The position numbers were made by a program, and so were the translations under genes. Under the pieces are notes generated by a model. The model was not told the DNA's origin and did not search any database. It worked only from the letters and a program-made list of their open reading frames with translations. A stretch of DNA of 64,000 bases from Shinella sp. UYSO24. Lineage in GTDB: Bacteria; Pseudomonadota; Alphaproteobacteria; Rhizobiales; Rhizobiaceae. The stretch covers positions 372,001 through 436,000 of the forward strand of contig CABHNZ010000001.1 in NCBI GenBank assembly GCA_902167985.1, written 5' to 3'. Shown one piece after another: positions 49,989 through 57,931 of this stretch (position 1 is its first letter; each line of letters opens with the position of its first letter).

Positions 49989-50669
49989 TCACAAATTAGG
50001 CTCTTCCGTCAAAAGCCCGGTGACGAAGTCGAACAGGCCGTGGCGACGGTCGCGGCGGACGCGTTCGGCGTTGACGATACAGTTGACGTTGCGGAATGCC
50101 TCGTCGAGGTCATCGTTGACGATGACGTAGTCGTATTCCCGCCAATGCTCGATCTCGGCGCGGGAATTGAGTAGGCGGGTGCGGATCACCTCTTCGCTGT
50201 CTTCGGCGCGGCGATGCAGGCGCGATTGCAGCTCGGTCATGGTCGGCGGCAGGACGAAGATCGAGACGACATCGGCCGCCATCTTTTCCTGCAGCTGACG
50301 GGCGCCCTGCCAGTCGATATCAAAGAGCATGTCGCGCCCCTTGGACATCGCCTCTTCCACCGGCTCGCGCGGCGTGCCGTAGAAGTTACCGTGGACTTCC
50401 GCCCATTCCAGAAGCGCGTCAGAATCCCGCAGGCGCTCGAATTCGCGCACCGAGATGAAGTGATAGTGCTTGCCGGCGATCTCGCTCGGGCGACGCTGGC
50501 GGGTGGTGACGCTCACCGAAATGCCGAGGCTCGGATCGGTTTCCAGAAGGTTGCGGGCGATCGTCGACTTGCCGGCGCCGGAGGGCGAGGACAGGACCAG
50601 CATGAGGCCACGACGGGCAATCGTCGCCGGCATTTTAGAAGGCGATGTTGCAGCCGGTGTCGAGCTCAT
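49989..50669 (-). CDS. gmk: Guanylate kinase
   Basis: Phosphorylates GMP to GDP. The P-loop reads [17 protein letters not shown], and the GMP-binding motif is seen in [20 protein letters not shown]. The 226-aa frame has an N-terminal extension ([15 protein letters not shown]) before the core. It follows yicC with only three bases between, so the yicC-gmk pair is probably one transcript, as in many proteobacteria. Intact. Confidence 0.95.
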   Translation of the reverse strand: MSSTPAATSPSKMPATIARRGLMLVLSSPSGAGKSTIARNLLETDPSLGISVSVTTRQRRPSEIAGKHYHFISVREFERLRDSDALLEWAEVHGNFYGTPREPVEEAMSKGRDMLFDIDWQGARQLQEKMAADVVSIFVLPPTMTELQSRLHRRAEDSEEVIRTRLLNSRAEIEHWREYDYVIVNDDLDEAFRNVNCIVNAERVRRDRRHGLFDFVTGLLTEEPNL

Positions 50670-50672
50670 CTT

Positions 50673-51560
50673 CTACTCCAGATTCTGGACCTGTTCGCGG
50701 AACTGGTCGATGACCACTTTCAATTCTATCCCTGCCGCCGTTACCGCAGACGCATTGGATTTGGAACAAATAGTATTCGATTCCCGGTTAAATTCCTGTG
50801 CAAGAAAATCAAGCCGGCGGCCGACAGGCGCTCCGCCGTCCAGAAGCTCTCCGGCGGCGACGACATGCGCCTTCAGGCGGTCGATTTCCTCGCGCAGATC
50901 GGCGCGGGTGGCAATCAGCGCCGCCTCGGCATAGAGGCGGTCGCGGTCAAGCGCTGCCGGGCCGGAGAGGAGCGGCGCAAGCTGCGTCTCCAGCCGGCGG
51001 GCGATCTCTTCCGGCTGGCGCGACGGGTCGTTCTCGACGATCGCCGTCAGGTCGGAAATGCGGGCGACATGGCCCTTGAGCACCGTCTTGAGTGCCGCCC
51101 CCTCCGAGGCGCGCATGCCCTCAAGGCCAGCCAGCGCCTCGCGAAGGGCGGCAAGAACCGCTGCATCGCGCGTGGCCAGAACCTCGGCGCCCTCCTCCGC
51201 CTCGCGGATATCGACAAGCCCCTTGATCGAGAGGAGCGTATCGAGGCGCAGCGGCGCGGGATCGATGACACCGGCGAGATCCTGCTTCAGCGTCATCACC
51301 GCGGCCAGCGCATCGCGGTTGAGGACCGCTTCCATCGCCGTCTCGGCAGCAGTAGCCGAGAGCGTGATCTGAAGATTGCCGCGGGAGAATTTTTCCGAGA
51401 CGAGCTTGCGGACATCCGCCTCCAGCCGCTCCATGCCGTTTGGAAGGCGAAGGCGGATATCGAGCCCCTTGCCGTTGACCGAGCGCAGTTCCCAGACGAA
51501 ACGGCTGCGTCCGCTCGTCGTCTCGCTGCGGGCAAAACCGGTCATGGACTGCAGGGACAT
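50673..51560 (-). CDS. YicC family endoribonuclease
   Basis: YicC/YloC family protein; the E. coli member is an endoribonuclease that acts on RyhB and on other RNA. The family start MSLQSMTGFARSE and the C-terminal REQVQNLE are canonical, with VWELRSVNGKGLDIRLRLP and CSKSNASAVTAAGIELKVVIDQ at the expected places. The ATG at 51560 gives 295 aa; an earlier in-frame start adds twelve non-conserved residues. Intact. Confidence 0.93.
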   Translation of the reverse strand: MSLQSMTGFARSETTSGRSRFVWELRSVNGKGLDIRLRLPNGMERLEADVRKLVSEKFSRGNLQITLSATAAETAMEAVLNRDALAAVMTLKQDLAGVIDPAPLRLDTLLSIKGLVDIREAEEGAEVLATRDAAVLAALREALAGLEGMRASEGAALKTVLKGHVARISDLTAIVENDPSRQPEEIARRLETQLAPLLSGPAALDRDRLYAEAALIATRADLREEIDRLKAHVVAAGELLDGGAPVGRRLDFLAQEFNRESNTICSKSNASAVTAAGIELKVVIDQFREQVQNLE

Positions 51561-51636
51561 GGTATTCTCCAGACTGACGGCAATGCCGCCAAACACAATC
51601 GCCGCGGCTCATGCCGCGGCGTTACTCACATCAGGC

Positions 51637-52842
51637 TCAGTTGCCCTTCGGCGGCTTTTCCGCCTCGGCGCCATCCGGCTGGCCGTCGACCACTTCGTCG
51701 GAACCGGAAGCACGATCAGCCTCGACCTTGCGCCAGCGGCGGACATTGGCGTTGTGCTCGTCCAGCGTCGAGGCAAACACATGGCCGCCGGTACCATCAG
51801 CGACGAAGTAGAGATCGTTGGTGCGCCACGGATTGGCGACGGCCTCAAGCGCTGCACGACCGGGGTTTGCGATCGGCGTCGGCGGCAGGCCCTTGACCAG
51901 ATAGGTGTTGTAGGGCGTCTGCTTGGCAAGGTCGGACTTGTAGATCGGGCGATCCGAAGGCTTTCCGTCGCCGCCGAACAGGCCGTAGACGATGGTCGGG
52001 TCGGATTGCAGGCGCATGCCCTTCTGCAGCCGGTTGATGAAGACGGAAGCCACATGGGCGCGCTCGTCTTCCTTGCCGGTTTCTTTCTCCACGATCGAGG
52101 CGAGCGTGACGAATTCCTGCTTGGTCTTGATCGGCAGGTCGGGATCACGATGTTCCCAGATCTGCTCGACCATCTTGTCCTGGGCGGCGCGCATCTGCGA
52201 GATGATCTCGGTGCGGCGGGTGCCGCGGGAGAACTTGTAGGTATCCGGGCGCAGGCTGCCCTCTGCCGGAAGTTCGGCAGGAATATCGCCTTCCAGAACC
52301 GGATCTTCCTTCAGCCGGTTCATCATCTGGCGCACGGTGAGGCCTTCCGGCAGCACGACGGAATAGAGGATGGACTTGCCGCTTTCCAGCGTCTCCATCA
52401 CATCCTTCATCGAAGCATGTGCCTTGATCTCGTATTCGCCGGCCTTCAGCGTCGCGCCGTTGCGCAGATAGGTCATCGTCACATAGCGGAAGATGCGGGC
52501 ATCATCGACAATGCCGTTGCGCTCCAGATTGGAGGCGATTTCGGCCAGACCGTTGCCCTGACGGACCATGAAATGGGTATTGGTTTCGAGCGGACCCGGA
52601 TCCTGGAACGAACGGATCAGGTAATAGAAGCCGGCCACAGCAACGATCGCGACGAAGACGACCGTCGTCATGACGAAATTCAGGAAAATGATAACCTGGC
52701 TGCGGGCCTTCTTCGAACGCCGCGGCGGATCCGGCAGGCGCTCGGGCTTCAGGGCCTCGTTCGGCGATTTCGGAATGATCGGACCACGCGCAGCATTGCC
52801 GCCGTTGTCGTTGAAATCGCCTGTCTGATCGGAATTGCTCAC
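51637..52842 (-). CDS. mltG: Endolytic murein transglycosylase MltG
   Basis: Inner-membrane lytic transglycosylase that ends glycan strand growth. A cytoplasmic N-terminus (MSNSDQTGDFNDNGGNAA) leads into a transmembrane helix (VIIFLNFVMTTVVFVAIVAVAGFYYLI, in part). The YceG domain follows, with the catalytic Glu in ASIVEKETGKEDERA and LQSDPTIVYGLFGG beside it. The GTG at 52842 is chosen because AGGGGGAG lies just before it and the residues agree with the family. 401 aa, intact. It follows fabF in the same direction. Confidence 0.93.
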   Translation of the reverse strand: MSNSDQTGDFNDNGGNAARGPIIPKSPNEALKPERLPDPPRRSKKARSQVIIFLNFVMTTVVFVAIVAVAGFYYLIRSFQDPGPLETNTHFMVRQGNGLAEIASNLERNGIVDDARIFRYVTMTYLRNGATLKAGEYEIKAHASMKDVMETLESGKSILYSVVLPEGLTVRQMMNRLKEDPVLEGDIPAELPAEGSLRPDTYKFSRGTRRTEIISQMRAAQDKMVEQIWEHRDPDLPIKTKQEFVTLASIVEKETGKEDERAHVASVFINRLQKGMRLQSDPTIVYGLFGGDGKPSDRPIYKSDLAKQTPYNTYLVKGLPPTPIANPGRAALEAVANPWRTNDLYFVADGTGGHVFASTLDEHNANVRRWRKVEADRASGSDEVVDGQPDGAEAEKPPKGN

Positions 52843-52980
52843 CGCTCCCCCTTCGTCAAAACCGTGGCCACACCTTTGCCCGCGCAATGCGGCGAAAAGC
52901 GGGTCCGGACAATGATATGCGCAGAGCGCGCCTGCCCGGATCAGCGCATTTGCGCTCACCCGGGGCAGGCCGTGATGCCG

Positions 52981-54241
52981 TCAAGCCTCGTAGCGACGCA
53001 GGACGAGCGATGCGTTGGTGCCGCCGAAACCGAAGGAGTTCGACAGCGCAACGTTGATCTCGCGCTTGCGCGCGGTATGCGGCACGAGGTCGATCTTGGT
53101 CTCGACATCGGGATTGTCGAGGTTGAGCGTCGGCGGCGCGACATTGTCGCGGATCGCAAGCGCCGAGAAGATCGCTTCGACGGCGCCGGCTGCACCGAGA
53201 AGATGGCCGATCGCCGACTTGGTCGACGACATGGAGATCTTCGAGGCCGCATCGCCGACGAGACGCTCGACAGCGCCGAGTTCGATCGTGTCGGCCATGG
53301 TCGAGGTGCCGTGGGCGTTGATGTAGTCGATGTCGGACGGCTGCAGGCCGGCGCGCTTCAGCGCCATGGTCATGCAGCGGTAGGCGCCATCGCCATCTTC
53401 AGACGGTGCGGTGATGTGGAAGGCATCGCCCGAGAGACCGTAGCCGACGACTTCGGCATAGATCTTGGCGCCGCGCGCTTGGCATGTTCCAGCTCTTCGA
53501 GAACGACGATACCGGCGCCCTCACCCATGACGAAACCGTCACGGTCACGGTCATAGGGGCGCGAGGCCTTGGTCGGATCGTCGTTATGCTGGGTCGACAG
53601 CGCCTTGCAGGCGGCAAAGCCGGCAAGACCGATACGGCAGACGGGCGATTCGGCGCCACCGGCAACCATCACATCGGCATCGCCGAACATGATGAGACGG
53701 GCAGCATCGCCGATCGCATGCGCGCCGGTCGAGCAGGCGGTGACGACCGCGTGATTGGGGCCGCGCAGCTTGTGCTTGATCGAAACCTGGCCGGAGACGA
53801 GGTTGATCAGACGACCCGGAATGAAGAAGGGCGAAATACGACGAGGGCCCTTGTCGCGCAGGGTATAGCCCGCCTCGACGATGCCTTCGAGACCACCGAT
53901 GCCCGAGCCGATCAGGACGCCGGTCATGATCTGGTCTTCGTCGGTCTCCGGCTTCCAGCCGCATCGGCCAGCGCCATGTCGGCAGCGGCGACGCCGTAAA
54001 GGATGTAAGGGTCGATCTTGCGCTGTTCCTTCGGCTCCATCCAGTCGTCAGGATTGAAGGTGCCGTTCGAACCGTCGCCGACCGGAATGCGGCAGGCGAT
54101 CTTGGCGGCGAGGTCATCGACCTCGAATTCGGTGACAACACGGGCGGCGTTTTCGCCTGCCAGCAGTCGCTGCCAGCTGACTTCCGTTCCACACCCGAGA
54201 GGAGATACCATGCCGGTACCGGTGATAACGACACGCCTCAT
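52981..54241 (-). CDS. fabF: Beta-ketoacyl-ACP synthase II (two one-base breaks)
   Basis: Condensing enzyme for fatty-acid elongation and the FabF branch for unsaturated acids. The start MRRVVITGTGMVSPLG is canonical; the active-site Cys is in VTACSTGAHAIGDAARL, one catalytic His in INAHGTSTM and the other in AIGHLLGAAGAVE. Frames shift near 53957 (gcttgg to gctgg) and near 53479 (aaggcgc to aagcgc). Repaired length is 420 aa, the family norm. Three alternating copies of a seven-base element lie upstream (54264-54286). It lies between acpP and mltG. Confidence 0.95.
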
Positions 54242-54263
54242 CGCCAGCGTCCTACCCCGTAGC

Positions 54264-54286
54264 TATCGAATTTCGATATTATCGAA
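54264..54286. promoter_or_regulatory. Alternating palindrome in the fabF leader
   Basis: TATCGAA (54264-54270), T, its reverse complement TTCGATA (54272-54278), T, TATCGAA (54280-54286). The three copies alternate in orientation with single-base spacers, forming two overlapping perfect palindromes. It lies 23-45 bases before the fabF ATG on the minus strand. It could be a repressor or activator site. Confidence 0.55.
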
Positions 54287-54372
54287 TTCCAGTTGTTGAA
54301 ACGGCCCGAACAAGCGGGCGTGAGAGGGACTGGACGCCTTTTCAAGCGCCCGTCCCGAATAGTCGCTCTCGA

Positions 54373-54609
54373 TTAGGCCTGGGCCTTTTCGATGAACTTT
54401 ACGGCATCGCCGACGGTCAGAATGCTGTCTGCAGCGTCGTCCGGGATTTCAACGCCGAACTCTTCTTCGAAAGCCATGACCAGCTCAACGGTATCGAGCG
54501 AGTCCGCGCCGAGATCGTCGATGAAGCTCGCGCCTTCGACAACTTTGTCGGCATCGACGCCGAGATGGTCAACAACAATTTTCTTTACGCGTTCTGCGAT
54601 ATCGCTCAT
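54373..54609 (-). CDS. acpP: Acyl carrier protein
   Basis: Small acidic four-helix carrier of acyl chains. The Ser in GADSLDTVE takes the 4'-phosphopantetheine. The 78-aa size and the sequence [19 protein letters not shown] are standard. Start ATG 54609 follows CGAGGAAACC on the minus strand. It is separated from fabF by 131 bases and from fabG by 289, so it probably has its own promoter. It supplies the acyl donor for fatty-acid and lipid A synthesis, and perhaps for the FkbH-like protein at 58-60 kb. Confidence 0.97.
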   Translation of the reverse strand: MSDIAERVKKIVVDHLGVDADKVVEGASFIDDLGADSLDTVELVMAFEEEFGVEIPDDAADSILTVGDAVKFIEKAQA

Positions 54610-54898
54610 GTCGGTTTCCTCGACCTTTGTCCTTATCGGATTGCCCAAACGGCATCCGCATCCTGTTAAAACCTGCCACCGGCGCCATCTGGCATCGAGA
54701 CCGGTAAACTCGTTCGCCCCTTGCGAGGTCCGGCTACAAGCTCACGCTTTATAACCACCTGCATCTCGGGGTGACTATTCACAGTCATGGCCCGCTTAAC
54801 ACGGTTTCCGTGTCACGCAAAGCCAGAATCTGTAGCCCTGCACAGCCGCCAACAACCGATATCCCCCGGTTTTGCAGTGCAACCGTGCATGAGAGGCA

Positions 54899-55635
54899 TC
54901 AGATCATCGCCATACCACCGTTGACGTGCAGCGTCTGGCCGGTGACGTAGCCTGCCTCGTCGGAGGCGAGATAGAGAACGGCAGCGGCGATATCGGCGCC
55001 GGCGCCATGCGCTTCATCGGGATTGCGCCCATGATCGCTTCCTTCTGCTTCTCGTTGAGCTTGCCGGTCATGGCGCTCTCGATGAAGCCCGGCGCCACGC
55101 AATTGACCGTGACGTTGCGGGTGGCGATTTCGGCGGCAAGCGACTTGGAGAAGCCGATCATGCCGGCCTTCGAAGCGCAGTAGTTCGTCTGGCCCGGATT
55201 GCCGGTGACGCCGACGATCGAGGTGATGTTGATGATGCGGCCATGGCGGCGGCGCATCATCGGGTGGGTCAGTTCGCGCGTCAGGCGGAAGACGGAGGTG
55301 AGGTTGACTTCCATCACCGCATCCCAGTCTTCGTCCGACATGCGAACGAAGAGGCCATCCTTGGTGATGCCGGCATTGTTGACGAGAATGTCGATGCCGC
55401 CGAGTTCGGCTTCAGCCTTTTCGCCGAGCGCCTTGACTTCGGCGCGGTCAGAAAGGTTTGCCGGGAAGATGTGGACGCGCTCGCCGAGTTCGGCTGCGAG
55501 TGCCTCGAGCTTTTCGACGCGGGTGCCGTGCAGGCCGACGATGGCGCCCTGCTTGTGGAGCAGACGGGCGATTTCCTCGCCGAGACCACCGGTTGCGCCG
55601 GTGACGAGGGCCTTGCGGCCGGTCAGATCAAACAT
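54899..55635 (-). CDS. fabG: 3-oxoacyl-ACP reductase (one-base break near 55005)
   Basis: NADPH-dependent short-chain dehydrogenase of fatty-acid synthesis. The nucleotide-binding motif VTGATGGLGEEIA, the catalytic ITSIVG/YCASKAGMIGF (Ser, Tyr, Lys) and the C-terminal TGQTLHVNGGMAMI are all present. One G is missing near 55005 (atgggcg to atggcg) and moves the last 35 residues into another frame. Repaired length is 245 aa. The start lies 17 bases after the fabD stop. Confidence 0.95.
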
Positions 55636-55652
55636 GTCGAAAATCCTTCTCT

Positions 55653-56594
55653 TCAGCCGAGGATGGCGGCGAGCGCCGCGTCGATATCGGCCGGGGTGTT
55701 GACGGCTACGCCGGAAATATTCTTGTCGATGCGGCGGGCAAGGCCCGTGAGCACCTTGCCGGAGCCAATTTCATAAAGCGTGGTGACGCCGTTTTGGCCG
55801 AACCACTCCACCGTCTCGCGCCAGCGACCTGACCCGTGACCTGGGTGACGAGGAGTTTTGCAATCTCATCGGCATCGGAGACGGGGGCGGCGCGGACATT
55901 GGCGACGACCGGCACGACCGGGTTCTGCTTGGCGACCTTGTCGAGAGCATGGCGCATGGCATCTGCCGCAGGCGCATCAGATCCGAATGGAAGGGTGCCG
56001 AGACGGCAAGAAGGATGGCGCGCTTGGCGCCTTCTCGGTCGCAAGGGCCGCAGCCTTTTCGACCGCTGCCTTGGAGCCGGAGATGACGAGCTGGCCACCG
56101 CCATTGTCATTGGCGATCTGGCAGACACCTTCCGACTTCGCTTCGGCGCAGACGGCTTCGACATCGCCATGTTCGAGGCCGATGATTGCGGCCATGCCGC
56201 CCTGACCGACAGGAACCGCCGACTGCATGGCATCGCCGCGGATGCGCAGCAGCTTTGCGGTGTCCGACAGGGAGAAAGTGCCGGCGGCACAGAGCGCCGA
56301 ATATTCGCCGAGCGAGTGGCCGGCGACATAGGCGACCTTTTCTGCGAGCTTCAGGCCGCGGGCTTCGAGAACGCGCATGACGGCGATCGAGACGGCCATC
56401 AGCGCCGGCTGGGCGTTTGCCGTCAGGGTCAGCGTCTCTTCCGGGCCATTCCACATGATGTCGGAGAGCTTCTGGCCGAGCGCGTCATCGACTTCCTGAA
56501 AGACCGCGCGGGCTTCCGGATAGGCGTCGGCCAGTTCCTTGCCCATGCCAACGGCCTGACTGCCCTGGCCGGGAAACGTGAATGCGATGCTCAT
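55653..56594 (-). CDS. fabD: Malonyl-CoA-ACP transacylase (three one-base breaks)
   Basis: Loads malonyl groups onto acyl carrier protein. The start MSIAFTFPGQGSQAVGMG is diagnostic, with the nucleophile in VAGHSLGEYSAL and the catalytic His in the VSAPFHSDLMRPAA segment. Frames shift near 56030 (aagggc to aaggc), 55971 (cgccct to cgcct) and 55826 (gtccgc to gtcgc); the last part then reads VRWRETVEWFGQNGVTTLYEIG and ends ALAAILG. Repaired length is 314 aa. It is the first gene of a fabD-fabG pair on the minus strand. Confidence 0.94.
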
Positions 56595-56827
56595 CGGATT
56601 TTACCTTCCCTTGCATTTTTCGCCCTCCAATTCACATTCCGGCCCGCAGAGTCAAGCGTTTGGCGGGTTTTGGCACGGATTGCCCGCAGGAAATCAGGGC
56701 TTTTGGCACCTCACGGCCGGTTTGCCGGGGCGGATGCGGCAATCAGCGCAAAGCAGCATAGCGGCCTTGCATCGCAGCAATTCCTGCTTAAAGTCCGCCC
56801 GGCTTTTCAGATAACGGGATACATTCC

Positions 56828-57871
56828 ATGAAATTTCACAAGCTTGGCCGGACGGATATTTCCGTGTCCGAGATCTGCCTCGGCACCATGACATGGGGCA
56901 CGCAGAACAGCGAGGCGGAAGCCCATGAGCAGATGGATTACGCCTTCGAAAACGGCGTGAACTTCTTCGACACGGCCGAACTCTACCCGACCACGCCCCC
57001 CGGTCCGGACACATACGGCCGTACCGAGGAGCATATCGGCACCTGGATCGAAAAGAGCGGCAAGCGCAAGGATCTCGTTCTCGCCTCCAAGATCGCCGGC
57101 TCCGGCCGCCCCTGGATCCGCGAGGGCAAGCCGATCTCGGCCACGACCATCCATGAGGCGCTGGATGCCAGCCTGAAGCGGCTAAAGACCGATTATCTCG
57201 ACCTCTACCAGATCCACTGGCCGAACCGCGGGCATTACCATTTCCGCAATTCCTGGACCTTCGACGCTTCCAAACAGAACCGCGCGGCGGCCGAGGCCGA
57301 TGTCGTCGAGATCCTCGAAACGCTTGCCGGCATCGTCAAATCCGGCAAGGTGCGCGCGATCGGCCTGTCGAACGAGACGGCATGGGGCACGCTCGAATAT
57401 ATCCGCACGTCGGAAGCCAGGGATCTGCCGCGCGTCGCGACGATCCAGAACGAGTATAACCTTCTCTACCGGCCCTATGATCTCGACATGGCGGAAGTCT
57501 CCCACCACGAGGATATCGGGCTTCTCGCCTATTCGCCGCTGGCCGCAGGGCTCTTGACCGGCAAATATCTCGGCGGTGCCAAGCCGGAAGGCTCGCGCGG
57601 GTCGATCAACGGCGATCTCGGCGGCCGCCTGCAGCCGCTGCAGGAACCGGCAGTGAAGGCCTATGCCGATGTGGCGAAGAAGCACGGGCTGGATTTCGCC
57701 CAGATGGCGATCGCATTCTGCCTGACGCGCCCGTTCATGGCCTCTGCCATCATCGGCGCGACATCCATGGAACAGCTGAAGGCCGATATCGGCGCTGCCG
57801 ATCTGACGCTCTCCGACGAGGTGATGGCCGATATCGCCGCGGTTTACCGGCAGTATCCGATGCCGATCTGA
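56828..57871 (+). CDS. Aldo/keto reductase, Tas-like
   Basis: NADP(H)-dependent reductase of 347 aa in a TIM-barrel family, close in plan to E. coli Tas. The catalytic tetrad is visible: Asp48 in FFDTAELYP, Tyr53, Lys88 in LVLASKIAG and the His of YQIHWPNRG. Nucleotide-binding residues lie in the C-terminal AIIGATSMEQLKADI. The gene is divergent from fabD by 233 bases. It ends in a strong terminator, so it is independent of the next gene, which is convergent to it. Natural substrate unknown. Confidence 0.9.
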   Translation: MKFHKLGRTDISVSEICLGTMTWGTQNSEAEAHEQMDYAFENGVNFFDTAELYPTTPPGPDTYGRTEEHIGTWIEKSGKRKDLVLASKIAGSGRPWIREGKPISATTIHEALDASLKRLKTDYLDLYQIHWPNRGHYHFRNSWTFDASKQNRAAAEADVVEILETLAGIVKSGKVRAIGLSNETAWGTLEYIRTSEARDLPRVATIQNEYNLLYRPYDLDMAEVSHHEDIGLLAYSPLAAGLLTGKYLGGAKPEGSRGSINGDLGGRLQPLQEPAVKAYADVAKKHGLDFAQMAIAFCLTRPFMASAIIGATSMEQLKADIGAADLTLSDEVMADIAAVYRQYPMPI

Positions 57872-57889
57872 GGCGACACGAATGACGAA

Positions 57890-57923
57890 GGGCCGGGACG
57901 CAGAGATGCAGCCCGGCCCTTTT
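57890..57923 (+). terminator. Terminator of the aldo/keto reductase gene
   Basis: Eight-base stem GGGCCGGG (57890-57897) / CCCGGCCC (57912-57919) with a 14-base loop and TTTT after it. It lies between two convergent genes and may stop both. Confidence 0.8.
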
Positions 57924-57931
57924 CTGTTCAG

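Noticed and set aside
50214..53556. Two long plus-strand frames (560 and 726 aa) over gmk, yicC, mltG and fabF
   Set aside because: Each is antisense to well-known housekeeping genes and has low-complexity composition.
52981..54241. fabF, and likewise fabG, fabD, lptD, ppk, as pseudogenes
   Set aside because: They are single-copy essential or core genes and every break is one missing base in a short run. Consensus error is far more likely.
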